DNA of 64,000 nucleotides. It comes from Thalassotalea ponticola (GTDB lineage: Bacteria > Pseudomonadota > Gammaproteobacteria > Enterobacterales > Alteromonadaceae). Position 1 is the stretch's first letter, and each line of letters opens with the position of its first letter. The stretch covers positions 620,001-684,000 of the forward strand of contig NZ_CP166871.1 of assembly GCF_041379045.1 (NCBI RefSeq). Reading direction: 5' to 3'. The translations under genes were made by a program, and so were the position numbers. The notes below the pieces were generated by a model. It made no database searches and was not told the DNA's origin. It saw only the letters and a list, made by a program, of their open reading frames with translations. Positions 48,701 through 58,608 of this stretch are shown here, in pieces.

Positions 48701-48796
48701 CATAATTCCGCCTTCAATTCGGTTGCCTATTTGTTAGCAAATCGAGGCAATATAGCAATGCCCCAGTCTGTTAACAAATAAACAACAATATATGAT

Positions 48797-48825
48797 TTGT
48801 CTGTGTTGTGCGAAAAATGTACAAT
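48797..48825 (+). promoter_or_regulatory. Sigma-70 promoter upstream of rlmN
   Basis: TTGTCT (48797-48802) and TACAAT (48820-48825) are spaced by exactly 17 bases, ~48 bases before the rlmN ATG. Confidence 0.6.
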
Positions 48826-48873
48826 TCGCGCCATTAGATTCATCTCCCCTGTAATTTTAAGTGAGCCACATTA

Positions 48874-50004
48874 ATGACAGATAACGACGTAAAAAAGGTC
48901 AATTTACTGGACTTTGATCATCAAATGATGCGTGACTATTTTGCCTCGATAGGCGAAAAGCCATTTCGCGCCGATCAAGTAATGAAGTGGATTTACCATT
49001 TTGGTTATGACGATTTTGAAAAAATGACCAATCTCAATAAGGCGTTGCGTCAAAAGTTAGCTCGTTTATGTGAAGTGAAAGCACCAGAAATATCAGCCAA
49101 GCAAGTCTCAGCTGATGGTACGATAAAATACGCGATTAAACTCGCCGGAGGGCAAGAGGTTGAAACCGTATGGATTCCAGAGAACAATCGCGCCACGTTG
49201 TGCGTGTCATCACAGGTCGGCTGTGCACTAGAGTGTACCTTTTGTTCAACCGCCCAACAGGGGTTTAACCGAAATTTAGCGGTCTCAGAAATTATCGGTC
49301 AGGTATGGCGTGTGGCCAATGATATTGGCGCTACCCGCATTGCTGGCACTCGCCCGATCACTAACATAGTGATGATGGGCATGGGTGAGCCGTTATTGAA
49401 CATGAAAAACTTGATCCCTGCACTAAAAACCTTTTTAGATGACTTGGGCTACGGTTTGTCAAAGCGTCGAGTTACGGTATCAACATCTGGCGTTGTACCG
49501 GCATTAGACATGCTCAAAAAAGAAGTCGATTGTGCGCTAGCGATTTCTGTACACGCACCAAACAATGCGTTGCGCGATGAACTGGTGCCGATTAATAAAA
49601 AGTACCCACTTGAAGAGTTCTTAGCCGCGAGTCGTCGCTATATCGACGGTTCGAAGGCAAACAAGCAAGTGACCATAGAATACGTCATGTTGGATCACAT
49701 AAATGACTCAACCGACCATGCACATGAGCTTGCTAAAGCGTTACAAGAAACACCGAGTAAAATAAACCTGATCCCATTTAATCCGTATCCGGGATCACCG
49801 TACGGTCGTTCGAGCAATTCGCGCATCGATCGCTTTGACAAAGTGTTGCAAAGTTATGGTTTTACCGTAATAACGCGCCGTACCCGTGGTGACGATATTG
49901 ACGCTGCGTGTGGTCAATTGGCCGGTGATATTAAAGATAGAACTAAGCGGGCAATTAAAAAGCAGCTGAAAGATAGCGAAGAAATTTCAGTTAAAGTGAT
50001 GTAA
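48874..50004 (+). CDS. rlmN: 23S rRNA (adenine-2503-C2)-methyltransferase
   Basis: 376 residues. A radical-SAM enzyme that also modifies tRNA position 37. The cluster-binding cysteines are Cys117, Cys121 and Cys124 (CALECTFC). [10 protein letters not shown] and [10 protein letters not shown] follow in order, and the C-terminal [14 protein letters not shown] supplies the methylated catalytic Cys. It heads the conserved rlmN-pilW-rodZ-ispG-hisS block. A hairpin at 50018-50046 lies before pilW. Confidence 0.97.
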   Translation: MTDNDVKKVNLLDFDHQMMRDYFASIGEKPFRADQVMKWIYHFGYDDFEKMTNLNKALRQKLARLCEVKAPEISAKQVSADGTIKYAIKLAGGQEVETVWIPENNRATLCVSSQVGCALECTFCSTAQQGFNRNLAVSEIIGQVWRVANDIGATRIAGTRPITNIVMMGMGEPLLNMKNLIPALKTFLDDLGYGLSKRRVTVSTSGVVPALDMLKKEVDCALAISVHAPNNALRDELVPINKKYPLEEFLAASRRYIDGSKANKQVTIEYVMLDHINDSTDHAHELAKALQETPSKINLIPFNPYPGSPYGRSSNSRIDRFDKVLQSYGFTVITRRTRGDDIDAACGQLAGDIKDRTKRAIKKQLKDSEEISVKVM

Positions 50005-50017
50005 TTTGTTGCTGAGC

Positions 50018-50046
50018 AAGGTAATCTAACGGTTAGATTACCTTTT
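50018..50046 (+). terminator. Hairpin/terminator between rlmN and pilW
   Basis: AAGGTAATCTAAC and GTTAGATTACCTT are perfect 13-base arms followed by TT. The T run is short, so termination may be partial and allow read-through to pilW. Confidence 0.65.
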
Positions 50047-50077
50047 GGCAATAACAACAAATCATTGAGCTGAGAAT

Positions 50078-51445
50078 ATGAAAAAACGCCTGCATTCGGT
50101 TGGAACATTGGCCCTTACCGTGATATCGCTATCCATAGTTGGTGGGCTAAGCGGTTGTGTCACCCAGAACTACGCTGACAACGCACCGGTTGTTGATCAA
50201 GACTTTAGTGATGAGCAACTCGCGAAAACGCGTATTTCACTCGCCCTCGGTTATCTCGACAAAGGTAATACCACACAGGCCAAATACAACTTAGAAAAGG
50301 CGCGCCAATTCGCTCCTGATTTGGTTGATGTACACACCGCGTTTGCACATTATTACGAATCGGTCGGCGAATATGAGCAAGCGGAAACGTCTTACATCGA
50401 CGCCTTAGAAATCAACGATGAAGATGCAGATACGCTGAATAACTTTGGGGTCTTTCTGTGTCGACAAGACCGGATCGAAGAAGCCGAAAAGTACTTTAAT
50501 AAAGCGATAAAAGTCCCTTCGTATATTCGCATATCAGAAACCTATGAAAACATAGCTCTGTGTTATTTAAAACGCCCTGACTTTGAGAAAACAGAGGCAG
50601 CACTGTCACGCAGTATTCGTCACAGCCCCAATAGAGCCTCTAGTTTAATGCAAATGGCGCAGTTGCAATACGCGAAAGGTTCTTACGATCAGGCAGCCAA
50701 TTTCCTCAGCCGCTTTGAATTGGCAACCAGACGTTTTACTGCGCAAGCAATCGCTTTGAGTTACAAGGTGCAAAAGAAACTAGGCAACGATGAAGTGGCC
50801 GATAATTACGCGGCCATGCTGTTGAATATGTTTCCCGAATCCGCAGTGGCAAAAGAGTATATTGATAATGGTTTAGCGTACATAGGTGCGGATGAGTTGG
50901 CTGCCCAATACAAACAATATCGCTTGCGCCAAATGGGGGTTAGGGTTGATAACAAGCCGCTATTGTCGTCGGCTAGCAGCGCCAAAAAATCGATTAACGT
51001 TAGCCGCAATGAGAATTCTCGTGTGCGAGTGAAGAAAAAGGTTACTGACAACGACCGCGCTAAGCCGGTGCAAACGGCGCAATCGGCTAGTGATAAGCGA
51101 ACTACCGATGTGCGTAATACCAATACGAGCGAGCCAGTAAAACCAACTAAAACTGAGACTGCGGCAACGTCTAGCGCTAACGCGACGGCGGTCAACGCTC
51201 CTATCGCGCCGGATACCGCGACCGAGCAAGGTGGTCAGCAAAATACTGCGGTTCAACCAGCGCAAATGAAAAAAGTTGTTAACGGCGATAGGCAAAATCG
51301 CGTACATGTGGTAAAAAAAGGGGAAAATTTATATCGAATTTCGATCAGGTATAATATAACCATTGCCACCCTGCGCCGTTGGAACAATTTACCGAGTAAT
51401 GAAATTAGCGTAGGGCAAGTGCTTAGACTAACCAAGCCAAAGTAA
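50078..51445 (+). CDS. pilW: Type IV pilus biogenesis/stability lipoprotein PilW (PilF) fused to a LysM domain
   Basis: 455 residues, against ~250 for typical PilF/PilW. A lipoprotein signal ends in GLSGC (Cys27). TPR repeats span ~55-260 (LALGYLDKGNTTQAKYNLEKA, AFAHYYESVGEYEQAETSYIDALEI, FGVFLCRQDRIEEAEKYF). A low-complexity Ser/Thr/Ala linker follows at ~295-400, and a C-terminal LysM domain (HVVKKGENLYRISIRYNITI, ~407-452) likely binds peptidoglycan. PilF places the PilQ secretin in the outer membrane; the LysM part could tether it to the wall. RodZ follows after 4 bases. Confidence 0.88.
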   Translation: MKKRLHSVGTLALTVISLSIVGGLSGCVTQNYADNAPVVDQDFSDEQLAKTRISLALGYLDKGNTTQAKYNLEKARQFAPDLVDVHTAFAHYYESVGEYEQAETSYIDALEINDEDADTLNNFGVFLCRQDRIEEAEKYFNKAIKVPSYIRISETYENIALCYLKRPDFEKTEAALSRSIRHSPNRASSLMQMAQLQYAKGSYDQAANFLSRFELATRRFTAQAIALSYKVQKKLGNDEVADNYAAMLLNMFPESAVAKEYIDNGLAYIGADELAAQYKQYRLRQMGVRVDNKPLLSSASSAKKSINVSRNENSRVRVKKKVTDNDRAKPVQTAQSASDKRTTDVRNTNTSEPVKPTKTETAATSSANATAVNAPIAPDTATEQGGQQNTAVQPAQMKKVVNGDRQNRVHVVKKGENLYRISIRYNITIATLRRWNNLPSNEISVGQVLRLTKPK

Positions 51446-51449
51446 CATT

Positions 51450-52439
51450 ATGAGTGAACAACCAGATAACGCTAGCGAACAAATAGTACCGTTAAGTCCG
51501 GGTACCATCTTGCGTCAAGCCAGAGAGCTGATGCAATTATCGCAGCAGGAAGTGGCTGACAAATTAAACCTGAGACTGTCGTTGATCGAAGAGATTGAGG
51601 CCGACGACTTCTCCGGTAAAACGCCGAAAACCTTTGTCCGCGGCTATTTGCGCAATTACGCTAAGTTAGTCAATGTTGATCAGCAAAGCTTACTAGAAGC
51701 CTTTGAACAATACGCCACTAACGCATCGACTAGCGCATCCATGACCAGTTTTTCGCAAGGTACGCAAAAGCAGGCAGAACACAATCGTTTAATGATCGTC
51801 ATTTACATCTTGATCATAGCCTTGATCGCCTCAACGATTATTTGGTGGTCGCAACAGGCGAGCAATGTCAGTACTCAGCCGATTGATAACCAGTTATCAC
51901 CAGCAGATAATCTTGACAGTCAACCGTCAGCACCACCCGTGACCGTTGAAGAGTCGTCTGTGGACAGCACATCGCTAACAGACACCGAGGATACGCAAGA
52001 CACTACAGTTGCTAATGACCTCGACTCTGGAGCGATGGACGATCCGGTTCCACAAGATGAGGTGTTTGAGCAGCACATGCAACAAACGGCAGCAGCGGCA
52101 CTTGCCAATGAACGAGACAACGCAGTCAACGCAACCGGTCAAGTGGTGGTTAACGAGGGCAGCGACAGCGCTGTAGCCGAGCAAGATACATTGCAATTTC
52201 GCTTTGCTGGAGACTGTTGGGTAAATATTTTCGATGCTTCGGGTGAGCGTTTGGCTTGGGGTATTAAGAAAGCTGGTTATGTCATGACATTGTCTGGCCA
52301 AGCGCCATTTCAAATAACCTTGGGTAAGCCAGACTTGGTCGCGTTAACGTATAATAACGAGACTATCGATCTCAGTGGCTACCAACCGGGGCAAATTGCC
52401 AAGTTTCGTTGGCCGGTGGCACCCGAGGTACAACAATAG
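51450..52439 (+). CDS. rodZ: Cytoskeleton protein RodZ
   Basis: 329 residues. It links MreB to the cell-wall elongation machinery. An N-terminal helix-turn-helix (LRQARELMQLSQQEVADKLNLRLSLIEEIE, ~20-60) is followed by a single membrane helix (LMIVIYILIIALIASTIIWW, ~115-134), an acidic Ser/Asp/Thr-rich periplasmic linker, and a C-terminal DUF4115 beta domain (LQFRFAGDCWVNIFDASGERLAWG). This is the standard RodZ layout. It sits between pilW and ispG as usual. Confidence 0.94.
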   Translation: MSEQPDNASEQIVPLSPGTILRQARELMQLSQQEVADKLNLRLSLIEEIEADDFSGKTPKTFVRGYLRNYAKLVNVDQQSLLEAFEQYATNASTSASMTSFSQGTQKQAEHNRLMIVIYILIIALIASTIIWWSQQASNVSTQPIDNQLSPADNLDSQPSAPPVTVEESSVDSTSLTDTEDTQDTTVANDLDSGAMDDPVPQDEVFEQHMQQTAAAALANERDNAVNATGQVVVNEGSDSAVAEQDTLQFRFAGDCWVNIFDASGERLAWGIKKAGYVMTLSGQAPFQITLGKPDLVALTYNNETIDLSGYQPGQIAKFRWPVAPEVQQ

Positions 52440-52528
52440 GCTAAAACGCCTCTATCGGAATAAATCAAAGCTGGCGTGCACCATTGAGCCGGCTTTTCAA
52501 TTAATGCTGGATTAAGCAAGAAATAATT

Positions 52529-53644
52529 ATGTTTAGCGAATCTCCTATAAAACGACGTAAATCGAAGCAAATTATGGTGGGTAATGTTGCCGTAGGCGGT
52601 GATGCGCCGATCTCGGTGCAATCCATGACCAACACCAAAACTACTGACGTTGAGGCGACTGTTGCCCAAATTCGCGCACTTGAAAATGTCGGTGCGGATA
52701 TCGTTCGCGTGAGTGTACCAACGATGGACGCAGCACACGCTTTCAAACAGATCAAACAACAGGTCAAGGTGCCACTAGTCGCCGATATCCACTTTGATTA
52801 CCGCATTGCTTTACAAGTTGCAGAATACGGCGTTGATTGTTTGCGAATCAACCCAGGCAATATCGGTCGAGAAGATCGCATTCGCCAAGTAGTCGAAGCG
52901 GCCCGCTATCACAATATTCCTATTCGCATTGGGGTCAATGGCGGCTCGTTAGAGCGCGATATCCAAGAAAAATACACCGAGCCAACACCTGAGGCCTTGG
53001 TTGAATCAGCGATGCGTCACGTAGACATCTTAGACAAGCTCAATTTTGATCAATTTAAGGTGAGTGTGAAAGCCTCCGATGTGTTTTTAGCGGTAGGCGC
53101 GTATCGCTTATTAGCGAAACAAATTGATAATCCACTGCACTTGGGGATTACTGAAGCTGGCGGTTTTCGCTCGGGAGCGGTCAAGTCGTCTGTTGGCTTA
53201 GGCATGCTGCTCGCCGAGGGCATCGGCGATACCTTACGCGTATCGCTAGCGGCCGACCCGGTTGAAGAGATCAAAGTTGGCTTTGATATTTTAAAATCTC
53301 TGCGCTTGCGCAGTCGCGGTATCAACTTTATTGCCTGTCCGAGTTGCTCGCGCCAAGAGTTTGACGTGATTTCAACCGTCAATGCATTAGAAGAGCGATT
53401 AGAAGATGTGCTAACACCGATGGATGTCTCGATTATAGGCTGTGTAGTCAATGGCCCAGGAGAGGCGACTATTTCGGATTTAGGACTGACCGGCGGCGCG
53501 AAAAAGTCGGGTTTTTACGAAGACGGCACGCGTCAGCGCGAGCGCATTGACAACGCTGATATTGTCGATCAATTAGAGCGCAAAATTCGCGCCAAAGCGC
53601 AAATGATGGATGAGCGCAATCGAATTGAGATCAAACAATCCTAA
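52529..53644 (+). CDS. ispG: (E)-4-hydroxy-3-methylbut-2-enyl-diphosphate synthase
   Basis: 371 residues. Penultimate step of the MEP isoprenoid pathway; a 4Fe-4S enzyme. The TIM-barrel half starts with [20 protein letters not shown] and contains [15 protein letters not shown] and NPGN. The cluster cysteines are seen in [10 protein letters not shown] and [10 protein letters not shown]. Length matches E. coli IspG. It follows rodZ after ~90 bases and precedes hisS. Confidence 0.97.
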   Translation: MFSESPIKRRKSKQIMVGNVAVGGDAPISVQSMTNTKTTDVEATVAQIRALENVGADIVRVSVPTMDAAHAFKQIKQQVKVPLVADIHFDYRIALQVAEYGVDCLRINPGNIGREDRIRQVVEAARYHNIPIRIGVNGGSLERDIQEKYTEPTPEALVESAMRHVDILDKLNFDQFKVSVKASDVFLAVGAYRLLAKQIDNPLHLGITEAGGFRSGAVKSSVGLGMLLAEGIGDTLRVSLAADPVEEIKVGFDILKSLRLRSRGINFIACPSCSRQEFDVISTVNALEERLEDVLTPMDVSIIGCVVNGPGEATISDLGLTGGAKKSGFYEDGTRQRERIDNADIVDQLERKIRAKAQMMDERNRIEIKQS

Positions 53645-53656
53645 TCCCGTGTTTAA

Positions 53657-53697
53657 AGGGGATTTTGTTGTAAGATGAGGCAAAAATCCCCTATAAT
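53657..53697 (+). promoter_or_regulatory. Candidate hisS promoter inside an inverted repeat
   Basis: TTGTAA (53668-53673), an 18-base spacer and TATAAT (53692-53697). The arms AGGGGATTTTG (53657-53667) and CAAAAATCCCCT (53681-53692) flank the -35 region and touch the -10 box. Confidence 0.5.
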
Positions 53698-53736
53698 GCC
53701 AAGCCCTAATTCAGATACATTGAAGAGACTATTTTT

Positions 53737-55011
53737 GTGAGCAAAGCGATCCAAGCAATTCGTGGCATGAATGATTGTTTGCCGGGTGATACCAATAAAT
53801 GGCAAATGGTTGAAGATGTGTTGCGTCGAGTAGCAGCAAACTATGGCTACGCAGAAATTCGTATGCCAGTGGTAGAGTCTACCAACCTATTTAAACGCGG
53901 CATCGGCGAAGTCACGGATATCGTTGAAAAGGAAATGTATACGTTTGACGATCGCAATGGTGACAGCCTGACCCTCCGTCCAGAAGGAACCGCAAGCTGT
54001 GTACGTGCCGGTAATCAACACGGTTTGCTTTACAACCAAGAGCAACGCTTGTGGTACATGGGACCGATGTTTCGTCACGAACGTCCACAAAAAGGCCGCT
54101 ATCGTCAATTTCACCAGTTTGGTATTGAAAGCTTTGGCATTGCCTCGCCAGATATTGATGCGGAAGTTATTTTACTGAGTGCGCGGTTGTGGCGGGAACT
54201 CGGTATCAGCGAACATGTCACACTAGAGTTGAACTCATTGGGCTCTAACCAAGCGCGCGCTGAATATCGCGACGCGCTGGTCGCATTTTTAGAGCAGCAC
54301 CAAGAGCAACTAGACGAAGACAGTAAGCGTCGCATGTATTCAAATCCGTTGCGCGTACTGGATTCAAAAAACGCGCAAGTACAAGCGTTACTTGCCAATG
54401 CGCCGCGCCTGTCTGAGCACCTAGACGCCGACTCAGCGCGACACTTTGAGCAACTGTGCCAACGCCTCGATGCGGCTGGAGTTCAATATCGAGTCAACGA
54501 GCGTTTGGTGCGCGGTTTGGATTATTACAATCGCACTGTGTTTGAATGGGTCACCGATAGCTTAGGCGCTCAGGGTACAGTCTGTGCCGGTGGTCGTTAC
54601 GACGGTTTAGTGGAACAGTTAGGTGGTAAAGCCACCCCGGCCGTGGGGTTTGCACTGGGCATTGAGCGTTTGGTATTGATGCTTACAGAACTTGACCGAC
54701 TGAACAATATCAGAGCCACTGTTGATGCGTACATAGTGATGTCGGGCGAACAAGCAGAAATTACCGGTGTTGCGCTAGCCGAGCAATGGCGCGATAAAGT
54801 CAAAGATATTCGCATTCAGTGTCATTGTGGTGGTGGAAAATTTAATAAACAGTTAAAGCGCGCCGATAAATCGGGCGCCCGTGTCGCGATTATATTAGGT
54901 GACAATGAAGTTGAACAACAGCAAGTCACGATCAAATACTTACGCGAAAACAAAGAACAGCAGACCGTCGCATTTAACGATGTTGCGGCGTTATTAGAAG
55001 AATTAGTATAA
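53737..55011 (+). CDS. hisS: Histidyl-tRNA synthetase
   Basis: 424 residues; class II synthetase. [11 protein letters not shown] begins the protein. Motif 2 is [23 protein letters not shown], the His-specific signature is [13 protein letters not shown] and motif 3 is [13 protein letters not shown]-terminal anticodon-binding domain completes it. The start is GTG 53737. It is followed after 14 bases by yfgM. Confidence 0.97.
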   Translation: MSKAIQAIRGMNDCLPGDTNKWQMVEDVLRRVAANYGYAEIRMPVVESTNLFKRGIGEVTDIVEKEMYTFDDRNGDSLTLRPEGTASCVRAGNQHGLLYNQEQRLWYMGPMFRHERPQKGRYRQFHQFGIESFGIASPDIDAEVILLSARLWRELGISEHVTLELNSLGSNQARAEYRDALVAFLEQHQEQLDEDSKRRMYSNPLRVLDSKNAQVQALLANAPRLSEHLDADSARHFEQLCQRLDAAGVQYRVNERLVRGLDYYNRTVFEWVTDSLGAQGTVCAGGRYDGLVEQLGGKATPAVGFALGIERLVLMLTELDRLNNIRATVDAYIVMSGEQAEITGVALAEQWRDKVKDIRIQCHCGGGKFNKQLKRADKSGARVAIILGDNEVEQQQVTIKYLRENKEQQTVAFNDVAALLEELV

Positions 55012-55025
55012 AAAAGGGTATAGAA

Positions 55026-55658
55026 GTGGAAGCATATCAAACTGAAGAACAGCAAGTTGAAGCGATTAAGTCGTTTTGGCGCGAAAATGGAAACTCGTTA
55101 ATTGCCGGTTTAGTCATTGGCTTAGGTGGTTTTGTCGGTTGGAATTATTACCAAGACAACCAATTACAGGAGCAATATCAAGCGGCTTATGACTATCAGC
55201 AAACCATGGACGCGTTCGCTTCGAAACAACAAGATTTTCGAACACAGACCCAGGCGTTTATCGATAACAACTCTGACAAGGTCTACGCAACGTTCGCGGC
55301 ATTTGCACTAGCACAAGATGCAGTTGAGCACCAAGACTACGCTGAAGCGGCCAAGCAATTGCAAGTGGCAATTAACGCCACAGAAAGTGACAATTTAAAA
55401 GCCATTGGCAATCTTCGTTTAGCCAGAGTACAAGTTCAACAAGGTGAATACCAAGCGGCGTTGACGACGCTAAATGCGATTACCTTGGCGTCGTTTGTCG
55501 CCAGTGTCGAAGAAGTCAAAGGTGACGCGTATTTACTGCAAGGCGATAAGGCGCAAGCACGAGCGGCCTATCAAGCGGCAGCAGACGCTGGTGGCCTGCA
55601 GGCAAGCCCTGCGTTGCAAATGAAGTTAGACGATTTAGCGGTTAGCGTTGCTCAATAA
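55026..55658 (+). CDS. yfgM: YfgM-family TPR membrane protein (SecYEG ancillary subunit)
   Basis: 210 residues. A short cytoplasmic start (VEAYQTEEQQVEAIKSFWRENG) precedes one membrane helix (SLIAGLVIGLGGFVGWNYY, ~24-42) and a periplasmic TPR-like region (AEAAKQLQVAINATESDNLK...). In E. coli YfgM associates with PpiD at SecYEG and helps periplasmic chaperone handoff. The start is GTG 55026 with AGGG 7 bases upstream. It lies between hisS and bamB, 11 bases before bamB. Confidence 0.92.
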   Translation: MEAYQTEEQQVEAIKSFWRENGNSLIAGLVIGLGGFVGWNYYQDNQLQEQYQAAYDYQQTMDAFASKQQDFRTQTQAFIDNNSDKVYATFAAFALAQDAVEHQDYAEAAKQLQVAINATESDNLKAIGNLRLARVQVQQGEYQAALTTLNAITLASFVASVEEVKGDAYLLQGDKAQARAAYQAAADAGGLQASPALQMKLDDLAVSVAQ

Positions 55659-55669
55659 TTGGAGCCCTT

Positions 55670-56881
55670 GTGATATTTATTAAAAAACACCTATTAAGTG
55701 TCGTTTTGTTGTCAGGCGCTCTAACAGCCTGTTCATCGAACGACCAAGAAGAACAAGACAAGGTGGCAGAGCTTGTTGACATAAACGCGCAATTTACCCC
55801 ACAAGTGGTTTGGGATAAACGCGTAGGCGATGGCGTTGAGCATTATTTTTCTCGCTTAAGCCCCGCGGTCGCATATGACAAAGTGTTTGTTGCTAGCCGC
55901 TTTGGTGAAGCCTACGCACTTGACCAGGCGACAGGAGAAACAATCTGGTCGACCGCTTTGTATAACCTAGATGGCGAATTGGGCTTTTGGGACAACAAAC
56001 CATCAGCGCGTATCGCCGGTGGCGCGGCCGTAGGCTACGACAAAGTGGTTTGGGGCAGTGAAAATGGCGATGTATTTGCTCTAGATGCGAACTCAGGTGA
56101 GTTGGTGTGGCGCACTCAGGTTGCTGGCGAAGTTATTTCAAAGCCACTGTTTAGTGCCAACAAGCTATTTATTAACACCTCATCTGGGGTGTTGGTGGCG
56201 CTGGATGCCAACACCGGTGAGCAGCTGTGGCAAGCACAACAACCTGTGCCGCCACTTACCTTACGTGGTGTCAGCGGTTTGTCGGCGAGTTCAGGTGGCA
56301 TATTTTTGGGCTCGGCATCAGGTGAAGTAGCGGTTTACATAGAAGAGTCGGGACAACAAGGTTGGACAGCTCAAATTGGTGAACCAAGTGGTGCAACTGA
56401 GCTACAGCGCATGGTTGATGTTGATGTCACCCCTGTGGTGGTTACCGATAAAATTTACGCGATTTCGAGCAATGGTCATCTTGCCGCTTTAGATATTCGC
56501 GGTGGCCGCGAAGTGTGGAAGCGCAGCTATTCATCATATCGAGAGTTGTTAGTCAGTGGTAATCAAATATTTGCCACCGATGTTCAAGGTCATATTTACG
56601 CTGTCGATCGCCATTCTGGTATGGAGCAATGGAGCAATTTGAGTTTGACCAATCGCGGTACCACGGGCGCCGTCGATGTTGGTGATTACATTGTAGTAGG
56701 CGACGTTGAAGGCTACCTGCATTGGCTAGATAAGGCGGAAGGTCGTGTTGTCGCTCGTCACCGTGTTGATTCGAGCGCCATCTATGTAACGCCAGTGGTT
56801 GTTGATCAGCTGCTCTATGTCATGAGCCGCGACGGCGATTTACAAGTTGTTAAAACGCCCGATATCGATAACGCAAATTAA
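55670..56881 (+). CDS. bamB: Outer-membrane protein assembly factor BamB
   Basis: 403 residues. A lipoprotein of the BAM complex. The signal ends in LSGALTACSS (Cys21). The mature part is an eight-bladed PQQ-type beta-propeller with repeated AL(D)A.(T/S)GE..W blades (YALDQATGETIWST, FALDANSGELVWRT, VALDANTGEQLWQA, AVDRHSGMEQWSN). The start is GTG 55670 with GGAG upstream. It is between yfgM and der, the conserved order. Confidence 0.95.
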   Translation: MIFIKKHLLSVVLLSGALTACSSNDQEEQDKVAELVDINAQFTPQVVWDKRVGDGVEHYFSRLSPAVAYDKVFVASRFGEAYALDQATGETIWSTALYNLDGELGFWDNKPSARIAGGAAVGYDKVVWGSENGDVFALDANSGELVWRTQVAGEVISKPLFSANKLFINTSSGVLVALDANTGEQLWQAQQPVPPLTLRGVSGLSASSGGIFLGSASGEVAVYIEESGQQGWTAQIGEPSGATELQRMVDVDVTPVVVTDKIYAISSNGHLAALDIRGGREVWKRSYSSYRELLVSGNQIFATDVQGHIYAVDRHSGMEQWSNLSLTNRGTTGAVDVGDYIVVGDVEGYLHWLDKAEGRVVARHRVDSSAIYVTPVVVDQLLYVMSRDGDLQVVKTPDIDNAN

Positions 56882-57005
56882 GGCGTTGTGAAACTCGGCA
56901 AAATCTTGTCTGAGTTGCTAAAGTTATTAACGGTCCCACTGTGTTTTGGGGCCGTTATTTATTTCATTTTCCTCGTTTTTTAACGATGTTTACTTAGAGG
57001 TGGCC

Positions 57006-58496
57006 ATGCTTCCTGTTGTTGCCCTGGTCGGGCGCCCTAATGTGGGTAAATCAACATTATTTAACCGATTAACACGCACCCGAGATGCGCTTGTTGCCGA
57101 CTTTCCTGGATTAACTCGTGATCGACAATACGGTCAGGCCGAGGTTGATGGCGAGAATTTTATCGTTATTGATACCGGCGGTATCGAGGGCAATGAACAG
57201 GGGATTGATGCCAAAATGGCGGAACAATCGCTAATGGCCATCGAAGAAGCTGATGCGGTGTTGTTCTTGGTTGATGCGCGTGCGGGGTTGACGTCTGCCG
57301 ATGAAGCAATTGCCGCGCATTTGCGCAAGCAAAGTAAAAAGGTATTTTTGGTCGCCAATAAAATTGATGGTATTGATGCTGATTCGGCGATTGGTGAGTT
57401 TTACTCGTTAGGCCTTGGCGAAACGGTGCATCAAATTGCCGCCGCACATAACCGTGGCGTGACGCAGTTAATGTATGTGGCACTTGCGCCTCACATTGAA
57501 GCATTTGCTCGTAATCAAGACGAGATCGAGGCGGATGACTCGCTGTATGAACACGATGATGACATTGCTGATTTAGCCGAAGGCGAGGAGTTTGACGACT
57601 CTGAAGAAATAGCCCAAGACGACAATATCAAGTTAGCTATCATTGGCAAACCCAATGTCGGTAAGTCAACGCTAACTAACCGCATATTGGGTGAAGAACG
57701 CGTTGTAGTATACGACATGCCAGGGACAACGCGGGACAGTGTGTATATTCCCATGGAGCGCAATGATCGCAATTACACCCTAATTGACACTGCGGGAATT
57801 CGCCGTCGCAAAAATATGCACGAAGCCGTTGAAAAGTTTTCGGTGATCAAGACGTTAAAAGCAATTGAAGATTCGAACGTCGTGTTGCTGGTGATGGACG
57901 CCCGCGAGGGAATCACCGATCAGGACTTGAGCTTGCTCGGCTTTGTCTTGAACTCAGGGCGCTCATTGGTATTAGTGGTCAATAAGTGGGATGGCTTAGA
58001 CAACGAAGTTAAAGAGCGTATTAAATCTGAAATAGATCGCCGCCTCGGTTTTATTGATTTTGCTCGCTTACACTTTATTTCCGCCCTGCACGGAACTGGT
58101 GTTGGCCACTTGTTCGAGTCGGTTGACGAAGCCTTTGACTCAGCGACCAAGCGAACATCAACGGCGATGTTAACAAAAATTTTGGATATGGCAGTATTTG
58201 ATCATCAGCCACCGCTTGTTAACGGTCGACGAATAAAATTGAAGTACGCTCACGCGGGTGGCTACAACCCACCACTTATTGTTATTCACGGCAATCAGGT
58301 GAACCAATTACCGGATTCTTATAAGCGTTATTTAATTAACTACTTTAGAAAATCGTTAAAGGTAATGGGGACGCCAATAAAGGTTGAGTTCAGAGGGACG
58401 CTAAACCCGTTCGCCAACAAGCGCAAGCTCAGTTATACCGAGCAGAAAAAGCGCGCGCGTGCCACTCAAGGTTGGAATATCAATAAAGATAAATAA
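57006..58496 (+). CDS. der: Ribosome assembly GTPase Der (EngA)
   Basis: 496 residues with two GTPase domains in tandem and a C-terminal KH-like domain. The first P-loop is GRPNVGKST (8-16) and the second GKPNVGKST (~213); NKID and NKWD supply the G4 motifs. An acidic linker separates the two G domains. The ATG at 57006 ([12 protein letters not shown]) is chosen over the open upstream frame at 56946, because AGAGGTGG precedes it and the family starts there. It acts in 50S maturation. Confidence 0.97.
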   Translation: MLPVVALVGRPNVGKSTLFNRLTRTRDALVADFPGLTRDRQYGQAEVDGENFIVIDTGGIEGNEQGIDAKMAEQSLMAIEEADAVLFLVDARAGLTSADEAIAAHLRKQSKKVFLVANKIDGIDADSAIGEFYSLGLGETVHQIAAAHNRGVTQLMYVALAPHIEAFARNQDEIEADDSLYEHDDDIADLAEGEEFDDSEEIAQDDNIKLAIIGKPNVGKSTLTNRILGEERVVVYDMPGTTRDSVYIPMERNDRNYTLIDTAGIRRRKNMHEAVEKFSVIKTLKAIEDSNVVLLVMDAREGITDQDLSLLGFVLNSGRSLVLVVNKWDGLDNEVKERIKSEIDRRLGFIDFARLHFISALHGTGVGHLFESVDEAFDSATKRTSTAMLTKILDMAVFDHQPPLVNGRRIKLKYAHAGGYNPPLIVIHGNQVNQLPDSYKRYLINYFRKSLKVMGTPIKVEFRGTLNPFANKRKLSYTEQKKRARATQGWNINKDK

Positions 58497-58558
58497 CATC
58501 GCAGCTTGGCTAACAGCGACATTTGCATCGCATTACCGTATTGATGTTTTTAGAAAGA

Positions 58559-58587
58559 GAAAAGGCGACCAGAGGTCGCCTTTTTGT
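58559..58587. terminator. Shared terminator between der and tolC
   Basis: AAAGGCGACC-AGA-GGTCGCCTTT is flanked by an A run on the left and TTTTTG on the right. It can serve both convergent genes. Confidence 0.88.
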
Positions 58588-58608
58588 TACTTTAAGCGGT
58601 TAACCACA

